DNA of 64,000 nt, taken from contig NZ_BOOW01000038.1 of assembly GCF_016863435.1 (NCBI RefSeq), forward strand, positions 95,594 through 159,593, read 5' to 3'. Shown one piece after another: positions 1-7,338 of this stretch (its first letter is position 1; every line of letters begins with the position of its first letter). Source of the DNA: Sinosporangium siamense (lineage in GTDB: Bacteria > Actinomycetota > Actinomycetes > Streptosporangiales > Streptosporangiaceae). Under the pieces are notes generated by a model. It was not told the DNA's origin. It saw only the letters and a program-made list of their open reading frames with translations, and did not search any database. The translations under genes were made by a program, and so were the position numbers.

Positions 1-1
1 G

Positions 2-1249
2 ATGGTGGGGCGCATGTGGCAGAACAGCGGCCCCGCGCCCGCGGACACCGCCCGCGACCTCGCCGACGCCGACCTCGCCAGCCAGATCCTGCGCGAGGTG
101 CGCGGCCCGTTCTTCGCGGTGTTCGTCGCGGTCCAAGTACTTTTTTACGGCATAGCCGCCTTGGCCTTCCGCCGCTGGAGAAAGCCCCGCATCCTCGCCG
201 CCACGCAGAAGTTCGCGGTGTTCAGCGGCGCGATCGCGGTCTCCACCTTCCTCGCCCAGCTTGTGCCGTGGCACCGCGTAGGCGCGCCCGCCTTCACCGT
301 GGTCGCCTCGATCGTCGGCATCGCGGTCGCCCTGGCCGCCGCGGCGTTCGCCGGGCCGTGGCGCCGCCACGTGCTCGGCCCGCTGACCGTCGTCGCCGGG
401 GCCACCTCGGTCGCGCTGCTGATCGACGTGATGACAGGCTCACATCTCCAGGTGAACGCCGTGACGGGCTATGAACCGGTCACCGGTGGACGTTTCTACG
501 GGTTCAGCAACATCGCCTTCGCGGTGTTCTCCACCGGGACGATCCTGTTCCTCGCGGGCGTGGCGCAGTTCCTGATCGAGCGGGGCCGCCGCCTCCTCGC
601 ACTCGTGGCGGCCCTCGCCTACGGCCTGCTGGCGATCTTCGCCGACGGATGGCCGGGATGGGGTGCGGACTTCGGCGGCGTTCCGGCGTTCGTGCTGGGC
701 TTCGCGGTCTTCATGCTGCTGCTGAGCGGGCGGCGCGTCTCCGTCGGCAAGCTGGTCCTGATCGGGCTGGGCGGTGCCGCCCTCATCGCGAGCATCGCCT
801 TCATCGACTATCTGCGTCCCGCAGAAAAGCGCACCCACCTCGGGGTTTTCGCCGAGCAGGTGGTGAACGGCGAAGCCTTCGGCGTCGTCAGCCGCAAACT
901 GTCGGCGATGATCGGCACGCTCGGCAACTGGCAGCTGACGTTGCTGTCGGTGGCGGCGCTCGCCTTCCTGTTCCTCGTGCTCAACCGGCCTGACAATTTC
1001 GGCGTGTCGACGCTGAGCCGCGCCTATACGCGGGCGCCGGCCCTGCGCGCCGGGCTCTTCGGCGCGCTGACCTGCGCGCTGGCCGGCTTCCTGACCAACG
1101 ACTCCGGCATCGCGATCCCCGCGATGGCCCTCACCGTGGCGGTGCCGCTGACGCTGGCCGCGTGCGTGCGCGTGCTCCAGCTCGCCACGCCCACCACACC
1201 ATCGCAACCGTCAGAGCCAGCAGAAGAGCCGGAACCACCTGCTTCCTGA
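2..1249 (+). CDS. Multi-pass integral membrane protein, C-terminal part (5' end outside window)
   Basis: The frame is open from the first bases of the window, so this is the 3' part of a longer gene. The visible 415 residues hold about ten hydrophobic segments separated by short basic loops, and end in a Pro/Glu-rich tail. A conserved-looking extracytoplasmic patch (GGRFYGFSNIAFAVFSTG, about residues 162-179) sits between membrane segments. It resembles C-terminal membrane halves of large actinobacterial hypothetical proteins, but I recognise no enzymatic motif. It converges with the mannosyltransferase-like gene on the minus strand, and the two frames overlap by about 119 bp at their 3' ends, which is long for convergent genes. 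Function unknown; existence as a gene is well supported by length and membrane periodicity. Confidence 0.75.
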   Translation: MVGRMWQNSGPAPADTARDLADADLASQILREVRGPFFAVFVAVQVLFYGIAALAFRRWRKPRILAATQKFAVFSGAIAVSTFLAQLVPWHRVGAPAFTVVASIVGIAVALAAAAFAGPWRRHVLGPLTVVAGATSVALLIDVMTGSHLQVNAVTGYEPVTGGRFYGFSNIAFAVFSTGTILFLAGVAQFLIERGRRLLALVAALAYGLLAIFADGWPGWGADFGGVPAFVLGFAVFMLLLSGRRVSVGKLVLIGLGGAALIASIAFIDYLRPAEKRTHLGVFAEQVVNGEAFGVVSRKLSAMIGTLGNWQLTLLSVAALAFLFLVLNRPDNFGVSTLSRAYTRAPALRAGLFGALTCALAGFLTNDSGIAIPAMALTVAVPLTLAACVRVLQLATPTTPSQPSEPAEEPEPPAS

Positions 1250-2654
1250 CCACCTCCACCAGCCAGCTCAGATCGGCGGGCTGGCCGGCCTGCCGGGCCG
1301 GAAGATAGGCGAGGGACAGCAGGCCGAGCCTCGCCACGAGAAATCCGGAAAGGACCGGGGTGACGGCCAGGGCGGGCATCAGCGCCAGGAAGGCGAAGGC
1401 CAGCCCGTCATACCAGGGCAGGGCGTACGGCGCGGCCAGCAACCAGGCGATCACCACCGCGGCCGACACCTGCGCCGCGTAGAGCTCGCCCGCCGCCCGG
1501 GTCATCGCCTTCAGCAGGAGCCAGGCAAGCAGCACGAGCAGGAGCAGCGACCCCACCTGGATCCACGCGGTATAGGCACCCGGCCCGAAGACCGCCTGCA
1601 ACGCCCGCTTGACCAGTTGCCACGGCGTCGCCAGCGACACCTGCCTGCTCGCCGCCTGCACCTGGTCGAGCGCGTGGCGGCCGGCGAGCGCGTATAGCGC
1701 GGCCACCGTGAGCACGGCCGAACCCGCCACCACGGCGAGCCGCCCCGGCCGGCGGCGCAGCTCCCAGGCGGGGCCGAGCGCCGCGATGCCGACGTTGACC
1801 TTGACGCCGATGCCCAGCCCGAGCAGCATGCCCGAGGCCACGTGCCGCCCCGCCGGGACCTCGGCCGGGCGGGCTGTGCCGTATGCCCCCGCTGCCGTCG
1901 CCGCCACCACGCACATGATGGCGAGGGTGTCGGTGTGCATGCCCGCCGCCAGGTGGTAGACCAGGAGCGGGTTGGCCGCCCAGAGCAGCGTCGCGCGCCT
2001 GTCGCCGCCGGTGAGGCGGTGGATCAGCAGGGAGGTGCCGATGAAGGCGGCGGCGTTGACGAGCGCCAGCACGAAGACCGTCAGCCGCACGCTCTCCCCG
2101 CCCACGGCGCCGGCCAGCGCCTGCACGGCGGTCGCCATCGGGCCGTAGACGCTGGTCGTGCCGCGCCACTCCTCAACCGCGCCGGCCACCGGATCATGTG
2201 GCAGATCGTTGGCCGAGGTGGCGTAAGGGTCGAGCCCGAGGGTCACCATGCGGCCATATGCGGCGTAGTTCAGGTGGTCGGGCGATCCCGACGGCGGGAG
2301 AAACGCGAGCAGCGCAACCACCGCACTGCCGACCCCCAGAAACCACCGCGCACCAGGCAGATCCCCCCGCCTGTCCGCCACAAGCGCCGCACCGAGCCCC
2401 ACCGTGCCCAGCACGATCGCCGCCGCCGCCATCGCCACCACGAGATGCCCCGAAGGCGCCACCTGCCACGAGTACGGCGGATGCCAGGAAGGCCCCGGCA
2501 ACCCCGGCACCACAGCCGAAGGACCAAGTAGCCCGATCAACACCGTCACCAGGCCGGACGCCCCCATGGCGCCCACCGCGAACCACCCGAGCACCCCCCG
2601 CGGAGAACGCCCGCCAAGCGCCCCGGCCACAGCGACCCCAGCCTCCCGCGTCAC
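1131..2654 (-). CDS. GT-C type polyprenol-phosphate mannosyltransferase-like membrane protein
   Basis: About 507 residues with a dozen hydrophobic segments. The stretch DHLNYAAYGRMVTLGLDPY, after the first membrane segments, is the kind of acidic-aromatic loop seen in actinobacterial alpha-mannosyltransferases of the MptA/MptB/DUF2029 group, which take mannose from polyprenyl-phosphate-mannose outside the membrane. I infer a role in cell-envelope glycan assembly. The frame stays open upstream to 2960, but that part encodes decayed selA sequence in another register. I therefore place the start at the GTG at 2654 (MTREAGVAVAGALG); an ATG at 2744 is possible. The 3' end overlaps the convergent membrane gene. 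A GT2 glycosyltransferase lies upstream on the same strand. Confidence 0.7.
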   Translation of the reverse strand: MTREAGVAVAGALGGRSPRGVLGWFAVGAMGASGLVTVLIGLLGPSAVVPGLPGPSWHPPYSWQVAPSGHLVVAMAAAAIVLGTVGLGAALVADRRGDLPGARWFLGVGSAVVALLAFLPPSGSPDHLNYAAYGRMVTLGLDPYATSANDLPHDPVAGAVEEWRGTTSVYGPMATAVQALAGAVGGESVRLTVFVLALVNAAAFIGTSLLIHRLTGGDRRATLLWAANPLLVYHLAAGMHTDTLAIMCVVAATAAGAYGTARPAEVPAGRHVASGMLLGLGIGVKVNVGIAALGPAWELRRRPGRLAVVAGSAVLTVAALYALAGRHALDQVQAASRQVSLATPWQLVKRALQAVFGPGAYTAWIQVGSLLLLVLLAWLLLKAMTRAAGELYAAQVSAAVVIAWLLAAPYALPWYDGLAFAFLALMPALAVTPVLSGFLVARLGLLSLAYLPARQAGQPADLSWLVEVVRKQVVPALLLALTVAMVWWAWRAGARARTRPASAAPPR

Positions 2655-2736
2655 CCCGAAATTCCAGCACACCTCACCCAGTGGTCGCACCGCCCCACCC
2701 CAACCCCGCCGGCCCGGCACACAACCGATGCCCACC

Positions 2737-2951
2737 TTCGACATGGCCGAGCACAGCGGGCATAGCACGCAGCGAGGAAGGCGTCGAGCCCGACCGCCGC
2801 CCCGGCAGGCGCGCGCCGAGGACCGCGCGGGCATCCACCCCCACCTCGGCGAGAGCCTCGGCGCGTTCGCCGCTGGCGTCAGCTTGTCGACGCGCAGCGC
2901 CTGGGCCAAGGGATAGCCGAAGGCGCTCCACCAAGCCACCGCGGCCGCGAA
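2737..2951 (-). pseudogene. Decayed selA fragment A (rearranged 3' part of selA)
   Basis: On the minus strand, in shifting frames, this stretch encodes recognisable pieces of the intact selA at 13368-14675. In order they are VERLR and PLAQALRVDKLT (intact: VERLRRHPLARALRVDKLT), GERAEALAEVGVDARAV (intact: RAEALAARLKEAGVSAWAV) and MPAVLGHVEGGHRL (intact: TPAVLGRVERGHLL). Intervening segments are missing and frames change, so it cannot be translated. The nucleotide match is strongest around 2872-2915, where 15-20 base blocks are nearly identical to selA. Basis: direct comparison within the window. Confidence 0.75.
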
Positions 2952-3128
2952 CGGCGGCACGGCCGAGCACGGCGGCAGGGCGGCGCGCCGGCGCCCAGCG
3001 GGAGAGGGCGTCGAGCGCGATCAACGCGCCGGGCAGGTGCACGCCGGGGCGGCCCCGCAGCCGACCGCGCCGGTGCTCTCGACCACCTGCGCGTTCACCT
3101 CCGCCACGGCGAGGCGTACGGAGAGGTC
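2952..3128 (-). pseudogene. Decayed selA fragment B (second copy of selA 3' part)
   Basis: This is a second, adjacent selA remnant. Translation gives VVESTGAVGCGAAPACTCP followed by GALIALDALSR and AAVLGR, matching AVESTGTVGGGAAPGVTLPGAAVALDASL...PAVLGR of the intact SelA. It covers the same C-terminal part of SelA that fragment A partly covers, so the two fragments are tandem copies rather than one broken gene. No start codon, no continuous frame and no catalytic lysine region remain. Together with fragment A it shows that selA-derived DNA once lay about 10 kb from the present selA. Confidence 0.75.
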
Positions 3129-3322
3129 AGAAGCGGACGAGGTCGCGCCGCAGCACCGCCACGAGGGCATGCGTCCAGGCCCGGCGACAGGCCCAGCCGG
3201 CCGCATCCGGCGTCCGGGCCCGGAGGTCAGGAGTGGACGAGGTCGCGCCGCGGCACCGCCACGACGGCATGTGGCCACGCCCGAGGACAGGCCCAGCCGG
3301 TCCCGGGCCCCGGGGGTCAGGA
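3123..3322. repeat. About 100-bp direct repeat, two copies plus a third partial
   Basis: Copies begin at 3123 and 3223 and share blocks such as GGACGAGGTCGCGCCGC and ACAGGCCCAGCCGG. A third start of the same motif (GGGGTCAGGAGCGG) at about 3313 runs into the 3' end of the glycosyltransferase gene. On the minus strand each copy ends in a similar short coding pattern (RRDLVRF-stop, RRDLVHS-stop), so the units may be decayed copies of a gene 3' end. No gene is supported here. Confidence 0.7.
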
Positions 3323-4090
3323 GCGGTTGAGTTTGTCGCGGACGCGGCTCATGCCTTCGGCGACGGCGGGTTCGCGCATGGCTAGAGCGCGGGCGACGTC
3401 GCGGAATTGCCTGGCCCGGTGGAGTTGGGCGCGCCAGTCGGTGCCGGTGGCCCGGTGGGCCATGTCGACCTCGACTTCGAGGACACGGAAGCCCTGCCGT
3501 ATGAGGTCGATGGTGAGGCCGGTCTCCACGCCGAAGCCGTGGGCGAGTGGCTGGGCGGCTTCGAAGGCGCTGCGGGTGAGGCAGCGCTGGCCGTTGAGCG
3601 GCTGGGTGGCGTCCCATCCGCAGGCGCGTTTGATGCCGTCGTGAGCGAGCTTGACGACGAAGCCGTGTCCGGCGAGTTTGACGCGGTTGGCGAAGTTCGC
3701 GATGGTCATGTCGGCCCGGCCGGTGCGCACCGGTTCGATGAGCGCGGCGGCGGCCCGTGCCGTCTCGCCGAGGTCGGCGTCGAGAAACAGCAGGTGCCGG
3801 GCGCGTTCGCCGTCGAGGAGGCGCACGGCTTCGGCGCCGCTCTCCATGGCGGCGGCTTTGCCGCGGTTGCGGCTGTGGCGCACCACGCGCGCGCCCGCGG
3901 CTCTGGCCACCCGGCCCGTCTGGTCGGCGGACCCGTCGTCCACCACGACGACGAGGTCGACTCCGGGCAGCGCGTAGGCCGCCGTGACGGTGGCCGCGAT
4001 GCGCTCCCCTTCGTCCTTGGCCGGAATGACGACCGCGGTGTCGGCGCGCGCCGCGGGCTCCGCCGCCGGCGGGACGACCGGTTCACTCAT
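3317..4090 (-). CDS. Family 2 (GT-A) glycosyltransferase
   Basis: A 257-residue soluble protein with a classic GT2 N-terminus: ADTAVVIPAKDEGERIAATV (nucleotide-binding strand and loop), VVVVDDGSADQT (DDGS), then the DXD-type motif FLDADLGE near residue 103. The family transfers sugar from a nucleotide-sugar to a lipid or small acceptor. The length fits dolichyl-phosphate-mannose or glucosyl-3-phosphoglycerate synthase-like enzymes without the extra membrane domain. With the GT-C mannosyltransferase-like gene downstream, a plausible role is making the polyprenyl-phosphate sugar that enzyme uses; this is inference. Its ATG overlaps the stop of the upstream STAS gene by 4 bp (ATGA), implying translational coupling. 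Confidence 0.85.
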   Translation of the reverse strand: MSEPVVPPAAEPAARADTAVVIPAKDEGERIAATVTAAYALPGVDLVVVVDDGSADQTGRVARAAGARVVRHSRNRGKAAAMESGAEAVRLLDGERARHLLFLDADLGETARAAAALIEPVRTGRADMTIANFANRVKLAGHGFVVKLAHDGIKRACGWDATQPLNGQRCLTRSAFEAAQPLAHGFGVETGLTIDLIRQGFRVLEVEVDMAHRATGTDWRAQLHRARQFRDVARALAMREPAVAEGMSRVRDKLNRS

Positions 4091-4536
4091 CCCTTCGGCT
4101 CCGCCGTCAGCAGCTCCTCCGGGACGGCGTCATGCACGGTGAACACCGAGTCGAGTCCCGTGACCTGGAGAATCTTGCGTACGGCGGGGCGAGGCGCGGC
4201 CACCTCCAACGCGCCCCCGCGTTCCTTGAGGCGCTTGAGCGCGGACAGCAGCACGTTCATGCCGGTCGAATCGCAGAAGTCCACTGCGGACATGTCGATG
4301 ACGACCCTCGTGGGGCCTTCCTGCAAGAGCCTGGTGAACTCCGACTGCAGGCGGGGCGCCGTGTAAAGGTCGATTTCACCGGCGATGGCCATGACGGCAT
4401 GGTCGGCGTGTGTTCGAGTCGAGACCTTGAGCTCCACAGCGGGCACACTAGCGCCGCTTAGGCCCTGGGTCACGTTCTCCGGCAGAACAGGCATCCTGTG
4501 GAGTCGTCGGCCTTTTGTCCCCGGTTTCGGCTCCAT
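4087..4536 (-). CDS. Anti-sigma factor antagonist, STAS domain
   Basis: 149 residues. The STAS core runs from about residue 34 (VELKVSTRTHADHAVMAIAG) to the C-terminus. It carries the loop DFCDSTGMNVLL, where Ser90 is the expected phosphorylation site of the SpoIIAA/RsbV/BldG family. Members bind and sequester anti-sigma kinases when unphosphorylated. The ATG at 4536 is preceded by CAGGG at suitable spacing; an ATG at 4494 would drop a variable N-terminal tail. No cognate anti-sigma gene is adjacent, although an RsbW-like ATPase gene lies at 17.8-18.3 kb. It overlaps the downstream glycosyltransferase start by 4 bp, an unusual pairing. Confidence 0.88.
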   Translation of the reverse strand: MEPKPGTKGRRLHRMPVLPENVTQGLSGASVPAVELKVSTRTHADHAVMAIAGEIDLYTAPRLQSEFTRLLQEGPTRVVIDMSAVDFCDSTGMNVLLSALKRLKERGGALEVAAPRPAVRKILQVTGLDSVFTVHDAVPEELLTAEPKG

Positions 4537-4680
4537 GGAAACCCTGAGTACGCAAAACTTGACAGTATGCGACTCCGGCCTGGCCGGAAAGGGGGGAATG
4601 GCCTGAATGCTCAGTCTTCGCCGTCGGGTGCCGCACTCACCCGGCGTGTCTGAGGCAGGGCCACCAGGCCAGAAGTCAAA

Positions 4681-5061
4681 ATGATCAATGACCTGCCCGA
4701 GGAAGATCCCCAGCGCCGCGCGATGCGCGAGTGGCTGGAATCTGTCGTGATCCGCACGGAAAAGTCAACTTCATGGCACAACGAAGCCGAACGGTTGCAA
4801 CCCCTCGTCAACCGTGAGGGCTATGTCCCAGTTCACACGCGATTGTCGGTCGAAGATCTCGAATTCCTGAAGGACGCCCGGGAGGATCTCCTGGGCTTCG
4901 CCGAGTTCGGCCTGCGAATGCTGGATCTGCACCAGCCGCGCGACGCGGGCGGCATCACCAGTGATTCCGCTCACCCCATCCAGCGCTGCCGCAGTTGTAT
5001 GTGGCGCTGGCCCTGCCCAACGTTCCGCGCCATGGGCGAGACCTTCCACACCTGCTGGTGA
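4681..5061 (+). CDS. Conserved-looking hypothetical protein with C-terminal CxxC
   Basis: 126 residues, acidic N-terminal half (MINDLPEEDPQRRAMREWLE) with helical character. The short C-terminal segment IQRCRSCMWRWPCPTF carries a CxxC plus a third Cys and ends FHTCW, which could form a small metal site. I do not recognise the family. The codon pattern is GC-rich at third positions, unlike a random frame, and the gene ends just before a strong hairpin at 5092-5139. No clear ribosome binding site precedes the ATG, so the start is uncertain. It stands alone, divergent from the STAS gene. Confidence 0.6.
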   Translation: MINDLPEEDPQRRAMREWLESVVIRTEKSTSWHNEAERLQPLVNREGYVPVHTRLSVEDLEFLKDAREDLLGFAEFGLRMLDLHQPRDAGGITSDSAHPIQRCRSCMWRWPCPTFRAMGETFHTCW

Positions 5062-5091
5062 GCCTGTCTCACCTCATACCGCGACCCCCTC

Positions 5092-5139
5092 GGTCGGCCG
5101 TGCGGGCGACCTGATTTCGATCACCCGCACCGGCCGACC
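5092..5139. terminator. Bidirectional hairpin terminator between convergent genes
   Basis: The arms GGTCGGCCGTGCGGG and CCCGCACCGGCCGACC pair over 15 positions with one bulged base, around a 17-nt loop. It sits between the 3' ends of the plus-strand hypothetical gene and the minus-strand lipoprotein gene, so it can serve both. No long T run follows on either side. Confidence 0.65.
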
Positions 5140-5185
5140 CGCAGCTTGACACACGCCCTCAGGCCGTTTTTGCCCTCCGGGACCT

Positions 5186-5770
5186 CTATCTGCCGATGTG
5201 GACGGTGATGCGGGCGGTGCCCGCAGTGCCGATCGCCGTCACCTCCCAGCAGCCGCTGGCAGGAATCTCGATCCCCATGGGCAGCGGACCGGGCAACCCC
5301 TCCGCGGTGGGGGCCGCCGAGGCGACGCCCGCTCCTTGGGTGCCGGCCACGCCGCGTACGGTGACCTCAGGCGACTTGGCGCCGTCCACCCACAGCGGGA
5401 ACTTGCCGCGGTAGACCGCGCCGGACTTCTCCACCCGCTCGCCCCATCTGCCGCCTTCCGCGGCGATGAACCACACGTCACCCTCCCCCACCCCGTAGAG
5501 CAGGTTTTTGGCGATCATGGCCTTCGGCACGTCGCGGGTGGCCTTGATCCGGTCGTCGCATCGCGGATCGGCGGGCTTCGCCGTAACGCTTGACGCCGGA
5601 CCGGCGGCTTGTGCATCGCTCGGCGCCGAGTCGGTGCGGGGGGTGGCGCCGACCGACTCGGCGGAACCGATGACCTCGGTTGACGAGCAGGCGACGGCGG
5701 TGCCGCAGGCCATGAGCGTCAACCCTGCGGCAGTCGTGCGCCGCGCGACATCAAATATGCGCATAAACAC
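5186..5770 (-). CDS. Putative lipoprotein, ancestral last gene of the mau-like operon
   Basis: 194 residues with an N-terminal signal (MRIFDVARRTTAAGLTLMAC...AVACSST). Cys28 (AVAC) is the likelier lipidation site and Cys22 (LMAC) an alternative. The mature part has an acidic linker, then a beta-rich domain (GVGEGDVWFIAAEGGRW, GIEIPASGCWEVTAIGTAG) with a Cys pair. It is likely surface-anchored and of unknown function. The start codon (GTG 5770, or ATG 5764) overlaps the 3' end of the decayed membrane-protein copy at 5751-6233. The intact membrane gene at 6639-7331 ends over a truncated copy of this same lipoprotein start. So the lipoprotein was originally coupled to that membrane gene and has been separated by duplication. 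Confidence 0.75.
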   Translation of the reverse strand: MFMRIFDVARRTTAAGLTLMACGTAVACSSTEVIGSAESVGATPRTDSAPSDAQAAGPASSVTAKPADPRCDDRIKATRDVPKAMIAKNLLYGVGEGDVWFIAAEGGRWGERVEKSGAVYRGKFPLWVDGAKSPEVTVRGVAGTQGAGVASAAPTAEGLPGPLPMGIEIPASGCWEVTAIGTAGTARITVHIGR

Positions 5771-6233
5771 TTAGTATTAGCGCCGCGGGAAGCGCGGCCA
5801 ATAGCGGTGAGCCCGGCGGCCTGAACGATTCTCAGCATGGCCGGTCCGGCGGGCCCTGCGCTTTTGACAAGATCTTCTATGGTGACGGCAGCCCCGAACG
5901 AAATCCCGTAGGCGAGACCGCTCCATCGCGGTGCCACATTGAGGAATGCGCTCAGCCGCGGCACCCATGACGTGCACGACACCCGGAAAGCGCTCCAAAT
6001 CGTGTCTGTGTCGAGGCCCCACATCAATGGGGTCGACTTCCCAGAGCGGCCCCTTGGTGAGCCGGCGATTTGGCGGTCTGGCGTTTAGGACCGATCGAAT
6101 AGATTTTATGCCATATCGCCCGGATGTCCACGCCGATCGCGACGAGGGTCCCCGCGACGCATATGGCGAGAGCCGTACTCCGTGGAAGTTGTGCCGCCGT
6201 GACCGATCCCACCCGAGGGCCGCCGCAAAACAT
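5751..6233 (-). pseudogene. Decayed second copy of the UGA-containing membrane protein gene
   Basis: Two frames together reproduce most of the intact membrane protein at 6639-7331. One holds VGSVTAAQLPRSTALAIC and YSIGPKRQTAKS (intact: VGSVTAAYLPRDTAIAIC, YSIGLKRQTAKS). The other holds MWGLDTDTIWSAFRVSCTSW and APAMLRIVQAAGLT (intact: MWGLDTGMIWSTFRVSCTSW, MPGMLRIVQATGLT). Frames change near 6030 and near 5805. The N-terminal part, including the UGA codon, is missing: homology stops just after the equivalent of VGSVTAA, and tRNA-Sec copy 1 follows within about 60 bp. It still ends ALILSVYAHI-stop, overlapping the lipoprotein start. Confidence 0.85.
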
Positions 6234-6293
6234 GCGCCGGCGCCGGCGGCGGGCGAAGGGGGCCTGCCAGGCAACCGGGGAGGCACAGGACGA

Positions 6294-6388
6294 TGGCGGA
6301 GGCGGAGGGGAATCGAACCCGCCACGCCGAAAGACTCGGCGTCACCGGTTTTGAAGACCGGGGGGCCACCAGGCACCCATTCGCCTCC
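6294..6388 (-). tRNA. selC: tRNA-Sec (anticodon TCA), copy 1, possibly decaying
   Basis: On the minus strand a 95-nt tRNA runs from GGAGGCG at 6388 to an encoded CCA at 6294-6296. The anticodon stem CCGGT/ACCGG closes the loop CTTCAAA, giving anticodon TCA. The long variable arm CGCCGA/TCGGCG is the hallmark of tRNA-Sec. Compared with copy 2 at 11471-11566, the T stem has a C opposite C (GCGGG against CCCCT instead of CCCGT), and the variable arm has lost a closing pair. These differences suggest relaxed constraint, so copy 1 may be weakly functional. It is followed on its 5' side by a remnant of the selB tail, showing it arose by duplication. Confidence 0.9.
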
Positions 6389-6439
6389 TCGAGCGGACCG
6401 CACGGCGCTCCGCGGGGAGTGGCACGAGGAGGATAGTAC

Positions 6440-6502
6440 TCAGCGCGGGCGGTGCCGTACGACCTCCAGCAGTGAGACCTCCGGACAGGCGTCGCATCGG
6501 GC
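6440..6502 (-). pseudogene. Remnant of the selB 3' end
   Basis: The sequence between tRNA-Sec copy 1 and position 6502 matches the DNA between tRNA-Sec copy 2 and the selB tail. Matching blocks include GCGGACCGCACGGCG, CGCGGGGAG and CACGAGGAGGATA before the stop, then CTCACT, GGTCGTACGGC and the final TGA. The intact equivalent is the last ~20 codons of selB at 11617-11680. Homology fades at about 6502, where lipoprotein-like sequence begins. It is not translatable as SelB. Confidence 0.75.
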
Positions 6503-6660
6503 CACTAGGGGTTCCGCCGAGCCGGGCGGCGGGGTGTCGCCGACCGGCTCGGCGGAGCCGACTCAGGTCGCCGAGCGGGCGACGGCCGCGTCGCAGGCCC
6601 AGAAGAACGGGCCTGCGACCGTCGATCGCCCCACGACATCAGGTGTTCGCATAAACACTG
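6503..6660 (-). pseudogene. Remnant of the lipoprotein gene 5' end
   Basis: This stretch aligns with the first ~50 codons of the lipoprotein gene at 5186-5770. Shared blocks include CGCCGACCG, CTCGGCGGA, GCGACGGC and GTGTTTATGCG at the start codon. Only the signal-peptide region remains and its frame is broken. It directly abuts the selB-tail remnant at about 6502, which marks the duplication junction. The start overlaps the last codons of the intact membrane gene. Confidence 0.75.
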
Positions 6661-7331
6661 AGGATTAGCGCCGCAGGAAGTGCAGCCAATAGCGTGAGAC
6701 CGGTGGCCTGGACGATTCTCAGCATCCCCGGCATGGCGGACTCGGTGCTTTTGGCGAGGTTTTCCATGATGACCACGGCCAGCAGGGGCACTCCGAAGGA
6801 AAGCCCGTAGACAAGACCGCTCCACTGCGGAGCGACATTGAGGAGCGCGCTCAGCAGCAGCACCCATGACGTGCACGACACGCGGAAGGTGCTCCAGATC
6901 ATCCCGGTGTCGAGACCCCACATCAGCGGGGTGAGCCACCATGGGCGGCCCTCCTGATGGGCCAGTGATTTAGCGGTCTGACGCTTTAGACCGATCGAAT
7001 AGGTGTTGTTCCGTATCGCATGGAAATCGACGCCGATCGCGATGAGTGTCGCGGCGACGCATATGGCGATGGCCGTATCGCGTGGAAGATATGCCGCCGT
7101 GACGGATCCCACCTGGTGGATCAGCGCCACAAAGAACCCCGCCATCGCGATGTGCCCGAGCGCCAGTATGCCCGCGAACCGGATGGCGCTGCGCCGATGG
7201 CTTTCAGAATCCCCTTGCACGAAGGGGCGGATCACTCCGACGAAGGAGCGGCCTCAAGGGCTGAACAACTGCGCGAAACCGGCTATGGACGCGATGCTTA
7301 CCGTCCAGATGCCGATGAGTTCAAGCGGCAT
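6639..7331 (-). CDS. Putative selenocysteine-containing membrane protein (in-frame UGA, codon 26)
   Basis: From the ATG at 7331 the frame encodes MPLELIGIWTVSIASIAG, then FAQLFSP, a UGA codon (7256-7254), GRSFVG and then an open frame to a TGA at 6639, 230 residues if UGA is read as Sec. The ATG has a good ribosome binding site (AGGGGAACC) overlapping the end of the MauA-like gene, whereas the first start after the UGA (GTG 7235) has none. The first 25 residues supply a credible membrane segment. About five more follow, plus a conserved-looking FRVSCTSW with Cys. The gene lies between two tRNA-Sec genes and beside selA/selB/selD. Hairpins follow the UGA at once. Alternative: a nonsense-mutated gene restarted at GTG 7235. 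Function unknown; redox membrane role inferred. Confidence 0.6.
7211..7256 (-). promoter_or_regulatory. Candidate bacterial SECIS region after the in-frame UGA
   Basis: Reading 5' to 3' on the minus strand from the UGA, two hairpins follow. CGCTCC-TTCGTC-GGAGTG starts 3 nt after the codon (6 bp with one G-U). CCCCTT-CGTGC-AAGGGG has its loop about 33 nt after the UGA. Bacterial SECIS elements are stem-loops inside the coding region whose apical loop lies roughly 16-37 nt after the UGA and often contains G and U; the second hairpin fits that spacing. No SelB-binding consensus can be proven by eye. Confidence 0.4.
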
Positions 7332-7338
7332 GGTTCCC

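Noticed and set aside
2655..2960. N-terminal extension of the mannosyltransferase-like protein
   Set aside because: That part is decayed selA sequence in another frame.
6639..7235. Membrane protein starting at GTG 7235
   Set aside because: No ribosome binding site and loss of the first membrane helix; the ATG at 7331 has a good site. Kept as the alternative if the UGA is a real stop.
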